NCBI GenBank assembly: GCA_046758085.1 | Contig: JBHHZP010000028.1 | Span: forward strand, 1-31,145 | Direction: 5' to 3' | From: VRUB01 sp046758085 | Lineage (GTDB): Bacteria; Pseudomonadota; Gammaproteobacteria; Acidiferrobacterales; SPGG2 | Length of the DNA stretch: 31,145 nt | Shown: positions 8,625 to 16,531 of the stretch, one piece after another | How the letters are laid out: each line of letters opens with the position of its first letter | How positions within the stretch are numbered: the stretch's first letter is position 1 | The notes under the pieces: model-generated | Told to the model about the DNA's origin: nothing | Database searches by the model: none | What the model saw: only the letters and a program-made list of their open reading frames with translations | Made by a program: the position numbers and the translations under genes

Positions 8625-9434
8625 ATGAAAAATCGCCATCTCGCCGGGCTGTTGCTCCTGAGCCTGTCGCTGTGGTGCGTCGCGCCGGGAGCTTATACGG
8701 CGTCAGTATCGGATCGCGCGCGCGAGCGAAACTGGGCCGACCAGATCGTCGATTTCGTTGTCGTCGGCGAGCCTGTGTGGCTTGAGACCAGTGGCGTCAA
8801 ATTCCTCGCGCTCTACACCTTTCCCGAGAATGAGGCGGCCGGCCCATCCAAGGGCTTGATTCTCATGCATGGCCGTGGGGTACATCCGGCATGGGGCTTT
8901 ATCGATAGCCTGCGCATGGATCTTGCGAACATGGGCTGGCATACGCTGTCGGTCCAGATGCCCGTGCTTGCGCGTGACGCGCCAGCCGCTGGCTACGGCA
9001 AGACCTTTCCCGAGGCCTTCGCGCGCATTGACGCAGGAATCCGATACCTCCGGCAGCGAGAGGTGTCCACCCTCTTTCTGCTCGGCCACAGTCTGGGTGC
9101 GACCATGGGGATTGCCTATCTTGCAGATCACCCGCAAGCAACGGTCGATGGGATGGTTGCGATCGGGGTCGGCACCGTGGCGGGCGGAACGATGCACCAG
9201 CACCCTGCCCGCATGCTGGAGAAAATCCAAAAGTCGGTACTGGATATATATGGTAGCGATGACCTGCCGATCGTGCTGGACTACGCCGACGCGCGCCGGG
9301 AGGCCGCGCGCAAGGCGCGCAATCAACGCTATTTGCAGATCCGCGAGCCGGACACGGATCACTTTTTCACCGATAAATACGACACCTTACGGGACCGTAT
9401 CTACGGCTGGCTAAGGGATACGACCACAAAGTGA
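8625..9434 (+). CDS. DUF3530 family alpha/beta hydrolase, exported
   Basis: A 269-residue protein with a signal peptide (basic start, LLLLSLSLW core, cleavage probably after GAYTA) followed by an alpha/beta hydrolase domain. Seen: LMHGRGVHPAW (oxyanion region), the nucleophile elbow LGHSLGAT with a central serine, DIYGSDD and a C-terminal DTDHFF that may carry the catalytic histidine. The fold and the DUF3530 assignment are reasonably firm; the substrate is unknown and I make no claim. It reads divergently from rpe and is followed 40 bases later by the CopD-like gene. Confidence 0.8.
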   Translation: MKNRHLAGLLLLSLSLWCVAPGAYTASVSDRARERNWADQIVDFVVVGEPVWLETSGVKFLALYTFPENEAAGPSKGLILMHGRGVHPAWGFIDSLRMDLANMGWHTLSVQMPVLARDAPAAGYGKTFPEAFARIDAGIRYLRQREVSTLFLLGHSLGATMGIAYLADHPQATVDGMVAIGVGTVAGGTMHQHPARMLEKIQKSVLDIYGSDDLPIVLDYADARREAARKARNQRYLQIREPDTDHFFTDKYDTLRDRIYGWLRDTTTK

Positions 9435-9474
9435 CAGCCATCGGTAATTACGCTCACTACGAAGGGAGAACGGT

Positions 9475-9930
9475 ATGTGGATCGCCATAACATTGCACAT
9501 GTTGTCCGCAGTGGTCTGGGTGGGGGGAATGTTCTTCGCCTATCTCGCGTTGCGCCCGGCAGCGGCAAAGCTCGAGCCGCCGCAGCGTCTTGCGCTTTGG
9601 TCACACACCTTCCGACGGTTTTTCCCGTGGGTTTGGGGCGCCGTGGCGTTGTTGCCGGCAACGGGCTATTGGATGATCTTTGCGGTATTCGGCGGCTTTA
9701 CGAATCTCGGTCTCTATTTACATATCATGCACGCAGTCGGGATCGCGATGATCGTAATATTCCTGCATCTGTTCTTCGCTCCCTACAAAAGACTGAACCG
9801 GGCCGTGGCGGCAGGCGATTTTCCCACCGCCGGCAAGCAGCTCGCGCAGATACGCGTGCTGATCGGCACCAATCTCACGTTGGGTCTGCTTACGGTAATC
9901 GTCGCCGCCAGTGGCGCGTACTGGAGTTAG
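9475..9930 (+). CDS. CopD family small membrane protein
   Basis: A 151-residue integral membrane protein with four hydrophobic segments (about residues 2-26, 46-70, 76-100, 126-150). Histidines sit in or near helices (LHMLSAVVWVGGMFF; YLHIMHAVGIAMIVIFLHLFF), a pattern typical of the CopD-like/haem b-binding family. Family members have been proposed to act in copper import or as small b-type haem proteins. GGGAG precedes the ATG. A copper operon lies immediately downstream in convergent orientation, which fits a copper-related role but does not prove it. Confidence 0.75.
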   Translation: MWIAITLHMLSAVVWVGGMFFAYLALRPAAAKLEPPQRLALWSHTFRRFFPWVWGAVALLPATGYWMIFAVFGGFTNLGLYLHIMHAVGIAMIVIFLHLFFAPYKRLNRAVAAGDFPTAGKQLAQIRVLIGTNLTLGLLTVIVAASGAYWS

Positions 9931-9941
9931 TCTGAATATCT

Positions 9942-10100
9942 CACCGCAGAACTCGCAAAGCTTGCAGAAAAAACACACATCCAGACACTCGCTGGCGATA
10001 CGCGACGAGGGGCACAAGCTATTACACCGTATCAACCTCGAAGGCAGAAATATCACTGTTTAATCAGAAACTGTGTGCTCTCTGCGTACGCTGGCGTGAA
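9942..10100. repeat. Weak inverted repeat pair between CopD-like and cupredoxin genes
   Basis: The arms CACCGCAGAACTCGCAAAG (from 9942) and TCTCTGCGTACGCTGGCGTGA (from about 10080) are inverted and partly complementary. They resemble the GCAAAGACGC repeat family at 4164-4307 and 7319-7796. They sit in the gap between two convergent genes, where a hairpin could also stop transcription. Confidence 0.4.
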
Positions 10101-10103
10101 ATA

Positions 10104-10472
10104 TCAGGCCGCGCGGACGACCAGACTCCCCCGGTACATGCGCATCTGGCAGGTAAATTCGTGCTCGCCGGGCTCCCGCGGCGTAAAGGAAATATCGTAA
10201 GGCTTGCCGACCGGCAAATCCCCGCTAATACCGAAGTCATCGAACAAGACCTTCTCCGCGCACGGGCTCGGGTCCTTGCGGATAAAGCGCAAGGTGACGG
10301 GTGTGCCCGCGGGTACCTCGATGCGCGGCGGCGTGTAAACGCCGTTCTCGACGATAATCTCAATAGGTCGATCGGCCTGGGCCTTGCGTGCGCGCGGTTT
10401 CGACAGCCAGAACCACCAGACGATCAGGCCCATAGTAATGAGCCCGCCAACGTTGACCAACCATGCGCTCAT
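10104..10472 (-). CDS. Membrane-anchored cupredoxin-domain protein
   Basis: A 122-residue protein with one N-terminal membrane helix (VNVGGLITMGLIVWWFWL) and a cupredoxin-like beta domain (IEIIVENGVYTPPRIEVPAGTPVTLRF). Candidate copper ligands are the cysteine in SPCAEKV and the Cys and Met residues in FTCQMRM; the histidine of classical type 1 sites is absent. It overlaps the end of copA by four bases and is the last gene of the copZ-copA operon. A likely role is to take copper outside the inner membrane or deliver it onward; this is inferred from context. Similar small cupredoxins next to CopA occur in other gammaproteobacteria. Confidence 0.82.
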   Translation of the reverse strand: MSAWLVNVGGLITMGLIVWWFWLSKPRARKAQADRPIEIIVENGVYTPPRIEVPAGTPVTLRFIRKDPSPCAEKVLFDDFGISGDLPVGKPYDISFTPREPGEHEFTCQMRMYRGSLVVRAA

Positions 10473-12730
10473 GCTCGCTGCTTACCGAGCTTGAGCCAGC
10501 GCAGCCGATTGGCGTTGCTGACCACGGTGACCGAGGACATGGCCATGGCCGCGCCGGCGATCATGGGGTTGAGCAACAGACCGAAAAACGGATACAGCAT
10601 GCCAGCGGCCACCGGGATACCCACACTATTATAGATAAAGGCCCCGAACAGGTTTTGCTTGATATTGCGCACGGTCGCCTTGGATATCGCCACGGCATCG
10701 GCCACACCGTGCAACGAGCCGCGCATCAGCGTGATATCGGCGCTTTCGATGGCAACGTCGGTGCCCGTGCCAATCGCGAAGCCCACATCGGCCTGCGCCA
10801 GTGCCGGCGCGTCATTTATGCCGTCACCGACCATGCCAACGGTCTCGCCCTTGCGCTGGAGCTCCACGATCTTTTCCGACTTGTGCTGCGGCAACACCTC
10901 CGCCATCACCTCGTCTACACTGACCTGACGGGCTACCGCCTCAGCCGTCGCGCGGTTATCGCCGGTCACCATCGCCACCTTGAGCCCGATCGCATGCAGC
11001 CGCTCCACGGCTGACAGCGAGTCCGGCTTGATGGGATCGGCCACCGCAACGATGCCCGCCACCTGCCCGGCGCGCGTCAGATACATGGGCGTCGCTGCCG
11101 CCGCTGCAAGCTCGGCGGCGCGTTGCGCCAGCCCACCCACATCGATACCGGCGTCGCGCATCAGCTTGTCGTTGCCGAAAAGCACCGGCACTCCCTCCAC
11201 GGTGGCGCGCACGCCATGACCCGCAATCGCCTCGAACCCCTGTGCTGTTGGTAAGCTCAGTTTCTTGTCCTTGGCCGCAGCGACGATCGCCTCGGCCAGC
11301 GGGTGCTCGGAACCAGTTTCCACGCTGGCGGCGAGCGCGAGTAAGCGCTGCTCATCCCAGCCCGGCGCGGGTACCAATGATGTCACCGTGGGACGACTCT
11401 GGGTAATGGTACCGGTTTTGTCCAGCACCACGGTCGTCAGCCGGCCCGCTTGCTGTAAGGCCTCGCCGTTTCGGATCAGAATCCCGTATCCGGCGGCCCG
11501 ACCCACGCCCACCATGATGGATATGGGGGTCGCGAGACCCAGGGCGCAGGGGCAAGCGATGATCAGCACCGTCATGGTGGCGACCAGCATGTAACTGATG
11601 CGCGGCTCCGGTCCGAGATTGAACCAGGCGAGGAAGGTAATGACCGCGATGATCAGCACCGTCGGTACGAACACCGCTGAGATCTTGTCGGCCAGACGGC
11701 CGATCGCCGGCTTGGAGTTCTGCGCCGTGCGCACCATCTCGATGATCTGTGCAAGCACGGTCTCGCCTCCTACGTGCTTGGCCTGAAACAGGAAGGTCCC
11801 GGTCTTGTTCAAGGTGCCGCCTACGACTTCATCGCCGATGGTCTTTTCGACCGGTAGCGGCTCGCCGGTAAGCATGGACTCGTCGACGCTGGAATGGCCG
11901 TCGATGATAACGCCGTCCACCGGGATCTTTTCGCCCGGTCGCACCCGTAAAGTCTCCTCCAGGCCGACCTCCTCGAGCGGCACATCCAGCTCCTTGCCGT
12001 TACGGACGACGCGCGCGGTCTTTGGCTGCAAGCCGATCAATCGTCGAATCGCCTCGGAGGTCTTTCCGCGGGCGCGCATCTCAAGCGCGGAGCCGAAGTT
12101 GATCAGCGCAATGATGATGGCCGCCGCCTCGAAGTAGGCGTGGCGCGCCAGACTGGGGACGATGCCCGGAAATACTACGACCAGCATCGAGTACATCCAG
12201 GCGCTGCCGGTGCCGAGCGCAATCAGCGTGTCCATGTTGGCGCCGTGATTGATAAACGCCTTCCAGGCCCCGGTGAAAAAATGCCCCCCCGCGTACGCCA
12301 ACACGAACAGCGTCGCGCCGCCGGCGAGCAGCCAGAAAACCTGACCGCCCACCGTGGACAGCTCGGGCAGCAAACCCGCGAGGCCCCCCAGGTACAACGG
12401 TACTCCCACCAGTGCGGCCACCACGGTCTGGCGCAATAGCCTGCGGTAATGGGCGAACTCGGCCGCCTCTTTTTCGGCCTCGTCCTGCAGCCCGCGCATC
12501 TCCGCGGCCTCATAGCCGGCATCGACAACCGCCTGTACCAGGGTCTTTGGGTCCACATCGCCGGTAACCGTGGCGGTGTGCTCGGCAAAGTTGACCGCGG
12601 CCTTGGTGACGCCGGGCACACCATTAAGCGCGTTCTCCACGCTCGCCACGCACCCGGCACAGCTCATGCCCGCGATCGACAACCGGTGGGTGTCTGCCTT
12701 CTCGGCCACGGCGTGCGCTGGCGCTGACAT
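10469..12730 (-). CDS. copA: Copper-exporting P1B-type ATPase
   Basis: A 753-residue inner-membrane ATPase that pumps Cu(I) out of the cytoplasm. Domains in order: one N-terminal heavy-metal domain with GMSCAGC (Cys24, Cys27), eight predicted membrane helices, the intramembrane CPC at residues 393-395 (IIACPCALGLATP), phosphorylation site DKTGTIT (Asp437), the HP motif in SEHPLAEA, and GDGINDAPAL in the hinge. CPC with a single CxxC domain is typical of Cu(I) P1B-1 pumps. It follows copZ by 6 bases and overlaps the cupredoxin gene, so the three are one transcription unit. Silver export is possible as well. Confidence 0.97.
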   Translation of the reverse strand: MSAPAHAVAEKADTHRLSIAGMSCAGCVASVENALNGVPGVTKAAVNFAEHTATVTGDVDPKTLVQAVVDAGYEAAEMRGLQDEAEKEAAEFAHYRRLLRQTVVAALVGVPLYLGGLAGLLPELSTVGGQVFWLLAGGATLFVLAYAGGHFFTGAWKAFINHGANMDTLIALGTGSAWMYSMLVVVFPGIVPSLARHAYFEAAAIIIALINFGSALEMRARGKTSEAIRRLIGLQPKTARVVRNGKELDVPLEEVGLEETLRVRPGEKIPVDGVIIDGHSSVDESMLTGEPLPVEKTIGDEVVGGTLNKTGTFLFQAKHVGGETVLAQIIEMVRTAQNSKPAIGRLADKISAVFVPTVLIIAVITFLAWFNLGPEPRISYMLVATMTVLIIACPCALGLATPISIMVGVGRAAGYGILIRNGEALQQAGRLTTVVLDKTGTITQSRPTVTSLVPAPGWDEQRLLALAASVETGSEHPLAEAIVAAAKDKKLSLPTAQGFEAIAGHGVRATVEGVPVLFGNDKLMRDAGIDVGGLAQRAAELAAAAATPMYLTRAGQVAGIVAVADPIKPDSLSAVERLHAIGLKVAMVTGDNRATAEAVARQVSVDEVMAEVLPQHKSEKIVELQRKGETVGMVGDGINDAPALAQADVGFAIGTGTDVAIESADITLMRGSLHGVADAVAISKATVRNIKQNLFGAFIYNSVGIPVAAGMLYPFFGLLLNPMIAGAAMAMSSVTVVSNANRLRWLKLGKQRA

Positions 12731-12736
12731 AGCAGT

Positions 12737-12943
12737 CTAGTCGCGCACTACGACCGCCGGGTAACCGGTGGCAGTCAGGGCCTGAATCACGGCCTGGGAA
12801 TCCACGTCACCCGTGACCACGGCGGTTTCCGCCTTGAGATCAAACTCGGCCTCGACAAAACCAGGCAGCTTGCCCAGCGCCTCGCGGGCCTGCGCGATGC
12901 AACCATCACATTTCATACCGCTAACTTTGAATCGTGTTTCCAT
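12737..12943 (-). CDS. copZ: Copper chaperone / heavy-metal-associated domain protein
   Basis: A 68-residue single heavy-metal-associated domain with GMKCDGC (Cys12, Cys15), the Cu(I)-binding loop of CopZ-type chaperones. The protein should carry Cu(I) in the cytoplasm to the N-terminal domain of CopA, encoded 6 bases downstream. It is the first gene of the operon and lies about 100 bases downstream of the CueR-type promoter. The ribosome-binding site is weak (GGAG about 15 bases before the ATG). A MerP-like mercury protein is the alternative, but the CopA partner makes copper far more likely. Confidence 0.93.
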   Translation of the reverse strand: METRFKVSGMKCDGCIAQAREALGKLPGFVEAEFDLKAETAVVTGDVDSQAVIQALTATGYPAVVVRD

Positions 12944-13504
12944 GCTAGTGGTAAAGTTCTCCGTGCTCGCGTCCCGGCCACGTGCCGCAGGTCTGCCAAA
13001 GGGCCAGACCGAGGCGAGCGGGGAGGGTTTCTGGCGACAACCATTGTAATCTACAACCTGTTAGCAACGCACAGGTCAAGCCGATTCGCCCTTCCTCGCA
13101 AGCGCTCAACCTTCCCGTACGTTACTTAAATGTGGTCGCGCCCTTGCCTTTGCAAGGACCGGACTGCAGGCGGGCACTGTACGAGACCCGCCGGCCCGCG
13201 CAGGGCTGACCACTTGAGGAGTCACGATAATAGCAATCGCCGCGCCCCGGGGCGTTGCCGCTCTGGCGCCAGGGATGCCTCGCGCAGCCGTGCCACGTCC
13301 CCTGGGCTGCTACGGCGGCCCGGCATGCGGGCAACATGAAAGTAGATGTCATGTTGAAAGCGGCTGGCAGGGAACGTGGTCCGGCCTATGTTGTCAGCTA
13401 CAATTGGAAAACCCTTCGTCCGGGGCACCGGGGACGCTGAAGGTCGCAGCGATTCGTGCGCCATCAATCGAGAGCATCTGACATTATGCGAGCGGAGTGA
13501 GCTC
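12944..13504. other. Intergenic region between divergent copZ and ccmG
   Basis: About 560 bases with no credible gene; the short open frames here have no recognisable product. It holds the CueR-type promoter (13044-13079) and a palindrome CCTTGC-N4-GCAAGG at 13145-13160. The ribosome-binding site GGAGTGAG for ccmG is at about 13494. The remainder shows no repeat or insertion sequence that I recognise. Confidence 0.6.
13044..13079 (-). promoter_or_regulatory. CueR/MerR-type copper-responsive promoter and operator
   Basis: Read on the minus strand: a -35 box TTGACC (13079-13074), then 20 bases, then a -10 box TAGATT (13053-13048). A perfect dyad ACCTGT-N9-ACAGGT (13056-13076, 21 bp in all) fills the spacer. 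The over-long 19-20 bp spacer with an interlocked dyad is the hallmark of MerR-family activators. The layout matches the E. coli copA promoter bound by CueR. It points toward copZ-copA, leaving a leader of about 100 bases. No merR/cueR gene is in the window. Confidence 0.8.
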
Positions 13505-14080
13505 ATGAATGACGGTAGCGCACTGCAAACAAGCGGGAACCAGCGAACAAGAGGGTGGCTGGTGTTTTTGCTGCCGGTGCTGGTATTTCTTGGCATCGCG
13601 GTATTCCTTGGCATCGGCCTGACGCTCAACCCCCGCGAGATCCCGTCGCCGTTAATCGGCAAGCCGGTGCCTGACTTCAGTCTGCCAGCGGTTCGCGGTC
13701 GCACCCTGGGTCTGTCGACCAACGACCTCAAGGGCGAAGAATCGCTCGTGAACGTGTTCGCGTCCTGGTGCACCGCCTGCCGCGAAGAGCACCCACTGCT
13801 TATGCGACTCAAGGAGCAAGCGGTCGTGCCGATCCACGGCTTGAACTACAAGGATGCGCCCAAAGACGCAGCCGACTGGCTCGATACGCTCGGCGACCCA
13901 TACACGCGCACCGGCGCAGACATTGACGGACGGGTAGGCATCGACTGGGGCGTCTATGGCGTACCGGAGACCTTCGTCATCGATGCAAACGGGCGCATCG
14001 CTTACAAGCACATCGGTCCTATTAGAAAGCGCGACTGGGAAGAAAAGATGCTGCCGCTGATACAACGTTTGCGCAAATGA
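13505..14080 (+). CDS. ccmG: CcmG/DsbE-type periplasmic thiol:disulfide oxidoreductase
   Basis: A 191-residue membrane-anchored thioredoxin-fold protein that reduces apocytochrome c or its chaperone during cytochrome c maturation. The N-terminal helix WLVFLLPVLVFLGIAVFLGIGL is followed by IGKPVPDFSLPAV, the active site WCTAC (Cys89, Cys92) and GVYGVPETFVIDANG, whose GVPET is a CcmG signature. The start at 13505 is supported by GGAGTGAG; the open frame extends upstream without family similarity. The dipeptide between the cysteines is TA, not the more usual PT or GP, which may shift its redox potential. Other ccm genes are not in the window. Confidence 0.9.
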   Translation: MNDGSALQTSGNQRTRGWLVFLLPVLVFLGIAVFLGIGLTLNPREIPSPLIGKPVPDFSLPAVRGRTLGLSTNDLKGEESLVNVFASWCTACREEHPLLMRLKEQAVVPIHGLNYKDAPKDAADWLDTLGDPYTRTGADIDGRVGIDWGVYGVPETFVIDANGRIAYKHIGPIRKRDWEEKMLPLIQRLRK

Positions 14081-14137
14081 TGTAGCGTCTGTGGCCAGCC
14101 GACTGACCATGTGTGAAATAGTAATGACACGCAGCTG

Positions 14138-14752
14138 ATGAAAAAGCTCGTTCTGGTTGTGGCGATTCTGTTTGCGGCATCGATGACTGTGGCCGCCCTG
14201 ATTTACAAACCCAGGCTTTCCAATCAGGGCGAACCGGTCATATCCGCGATACCAGGCACAATGGCGACCAGGCCCTTTCGTCGCTTCAAGCTACTCGAAG
14301 AACCGCGCAGTTTGAAGGACTTCAAGTTCGTGGACGGGGAGTGGAAACCTGCGAGCCTTGCTGATTTCCAAGGCAAAACCGTGTTACTGAATATCTGGGC
14401 GACATGGTGTGGCCCGTGCCGCGAGGAAATGCCGACACTGGATTGGTTGCAGGCCAGTATGGGTGGTCCCGATTTCGAGGTCATTGCACTTTCGATCGAC
14501 CAGGGCGGCATTGCCGTGGTCAACGACTTCTATCGGGAGCTAGGGCTGAAGGCGCTGCGGGTCTTTGTAGACCCCTCCGGCATGGCACCAGGCGCATTGA
14601 ATGTGCTGGGGCTACCGACGACGTTGCTTATCGACCGTGCGGGCCGTGAGGTGGGGAGGTATGTGGGTCCCGCGGAGTGGGACAGCCCGGAGATGATCTC
14701 GGTCATCCGCCAGCAGGTAAACGCGCCCATGGCGGCCAAACCCTCCTCATGA
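14138..14752 (+). CDS. TlpA-like membrane-anchored thioredoxin
   Basis: A 204-residue protein with an N-terminal signal anchor (LVLVVAILFAASMTVAALI) and a TlpA-type thioredoxin domain. NIWATWCGPCREEMPTLDWL holds the CGPC active site at residues 91-94, and GLPTTLLIDRAG provides the cis-proline loop. It should act as a reductant on the periplasmic face. TlpA proteins assist cytochrome oxidase assembly, including reduction of SCO and CuA cysteines. The neighbouring ccmG, ccdA and sco genes on the same strand support such a role. No clear ribosome-binding site precedes the ATG. The exact partner is inferred. Confidence 0.88.
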   Translation: MKKLVLVVAILFAASMTVAALIYKPRLSNQGEPVISAIPGTMATRPFRRFKLLEEPRSLKDFKFVDGEWKPASLADFQGKTVLLNIWATWCGPCREEMPTLDWLQASMGGPDFEVIALSIDQGGIAVVNDFYRELGLKALRVFVDPSGMAPGALNVLGLPTTLLIDRAGREVGRYVGPAEWDSPEMISVIRQQVNAPMAAKPSS

Positions 14753-14822
14753 GGCCAGCGTGGGGCGGGTGCGACCGTAGATGAAATATATTAGATGGGT
14801 TCGTTAACGGTTATAATTAATC

Positions 14823-15563
14823 ATGTTTGAAATATCGGGCATCGGTATCGCAACGGCGGTCGCCGCCGGGCTGATCTCCTTCCTCTCACCCTGCGTGCTG
14901 CCGTTGGTGCCGGGCTACGTATCCTATGTAGCTGGTCAGTCGCTCGAGACCGTGCGCCGCCCGGAGGCGAGCCGCGCCAAGCTCACCGCTCTAATACTGA
15001 GCATCTTCTTCGTGGCCGGGTTTTCCACCGTATTCGTCAGCCTGGGGGCAAGCGCCACGGCGCTGGGGGACTTCCTGCTCACCTACCGCTATGAAACGAA
15101 CCTGATTGGCGGGGCCATCGTGATCCTCTTCGGCGTATTCCTTACCGGCATAGTCAAGCTCTCATGGCTGCAACGCGATGTGCGTTTCCACACCAACATC
15201 AAAGGGGGGCGCCCGCTCGCCGCCTATGTGCTAGGGCTCGCCTTTGCCTTCGGCTGGACTCCTTGTGTGGGGCCAGTGCTGGGAGCAATCCTCACTATGA
15301 GCGCGAGCTCGGTCACCACAGGGAGCGGCGTGGCGTTGCTTGGTCTGTACTCCCTAGGGCTTGGGGTACCCTTCGTGCTCGCCGCCGTATTTACCGATGT
15401 TTTCATGGGGCGAATGAAAACCATGCGCCGGATTGGCCGTCCGTTGCAGATCGTCGCCGGCGTAATCTTGATTGTCATGGGCGTTGCCATGGTGACCGGA
15501 CAACTCTCTGTCTTTGCCTACTGGTTGTTGCGCACCTTCCCGACATTGGGCACGATCGGGTAG
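14823..15563 (+). CDS. ccdA: CcdA-type transmembrane thiol-electron transporter
   Basis: A 246-residue inner-membrane protein of the CcdA/DsbD-core family, which carries reducing equivalents from cytoplasmic thioredoxin to periplasmic thioredoxin-like proteins. Six hydrophobic segments are visible. The conserved cysteines lie in FLSPCVLPLVPGYVSY (Cys24) and FGWTPCVGPVLGAIL. It follows the CcmG and TlpA genes and would keep their active sites reduced. The single-domain form, without DsbD end domains, matches CcdA length. After the stop, a small hairpin ACAGGC-CAA-GCCTGT lies at 15646-15660 with no T-run. Confidence 0.93.
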   Translation: MFEISGIGIATAVAAGLISFLSPCVLPLVPGYVSYVAGQSLETVRRPEASRAKLTALILSIFFVAGFSTVFVSLGASATALGDFLLTYRYETNLIGGAIVILFGVFLTGIVKLSWLQRDVRFHTNIKGGRPLAAYVLGLAFAFGWTPCVGPVLGAILTMSASSVTTGSGVALLGLYSLGLGVPFVLAAVFTDVFMGRMKTMRRIGRPLQIVAGVILIVMGVAMVTGQLSVFAYWLLRTFPTLGTIG

Positions 15564-15717
15564 GGGCCTGATCCGCGCCGCGCATTCCAACCGCTCCGTC
15601 GTGCTCCCAGGTGGCGTGGGTCAGCTTTTACAAAGATTTAAAGCGACAGGCCAAGCCTGTTGCGCGCCCACTAATTCACTCTGGTGATAATCGATTCACC
15701 GCAGACAGAAGTTCGCT

Positions 15718-16407
15718 ATGACCGCCAGAAGAATCGCATTCATTGCCCTTGGCCTCGGCATCGGGGCGCTGGCCGCCGTTTTCTTCGCTCTGCAACCGGG
15801 CTCACGGCGCGGGCCATCGCCCGACATTCCGGGTCTTCTGTGGCCCGAGCCGTTGGCGTTGACCGCATTCGCCCTCGAGGACCAGTATGGCCAGCGCGTC
15901 GACCTGGAGCGACTGAAGGGTAAGTGGACATTTCTGTTTTTCGGTTACACAAGCTGCCCCGACATTTGTCCAACCACGCTGTCAGTACTCGCTGCAGTTG
16001 AAAAAAAGCTGCGGGCGACACCTGCTGATCTGAATGACGCGCAGTTCATGTTCGTGTTTGTCGACCCGAAGCGAGATTCGCTGGAGCGCCTGGGCCAGTA
16101 TGTCGCTTACTTCAACAAGGACTTCCTCGGCGTCACCCGACCGCCGGAAAAATTGAACGTCCTGACCCGTCAGCTCGGTATCTTTTATGAGCTTGGTGAC
16201 CCGCACAACGAGGGGAACTATGTCGTCAACCATACCGGGGCGATCTTGTTGGCCGACCCCGAGTCGCGCGTCGTCGCGCTGATGGGGGCACCGCCTGATC
16301 CGTCCGATATTACGGAGCGATTCCGGCGCATCCGCGCCTTCCTCAAGGCACACGCCCGAAAACAGGCCTTGATCGAGCAGGGGCTGGGAGACGCCGACGC
16401 CGGTTAG
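15718..16407 (+). CDS. SCO1/SenC family copper chaperone
   Basis: A 229-residue membrane-anchored SCO protein, which inserts copper into the CuA site of cytochrome oxidase or acts as a thiol reductase on it. The N-terminal helix (IALGLGIGALAAVFFAL) leads to a thioredoxin fold with the copper-binding FGYTSCPDICPTT (Cys80, Cys84) and the conserved histidine in VNHTGAI (His172); all three ligands are present. FVDPKRDS is another family signature. It lies in the CcmG-TlpA-CcdA cluster. A CuA subunit is encoded at 23881, about 7.5 kb away, and could be a client. Confidence 0.94.
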   Translation: MTARRIAFIALGLGIGALAAVFFALQPGSRRGPSPDIPGLLWPEPLALTAFALEDQYGQRVDLERLKGKWTFLFFGYTSCPDICPTTLSVLAAVEKKLRATPADLNDAQFMFVFVDPKRDSLERLGQYVAYFNKDFLGVTRPPEKLNVLTRQLGIFYELGDPHNEGNYVVNHTGAILLADPESRVVALMGAPPDPSDITERFRRIRAFLKAHARKQALIEQGLGDADAG

Positions 16408-16531
16408 CCCCTCGGGGTCGGTCAGACCGGCGGCGGAAGCAGGCGGATTCTCGCAGCGGGCAACCGTGAAAGCTTCCAGGCAACACCACGGTCTAGTAGC
16501 AGATAAGCTCAACAAACCAGGATCTGACATC

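Noticed and set aside
13145..13160. Palindrome CCTTGC-N4-GCAAGG as the CueR operator
   Set aside because: The arm spacing gives 16 bp, too short for MerR-type operators, it lies 200 bases from copZ and no -35/-10 pair fits around it. The dyad at 13056-13076 fits all requirements.
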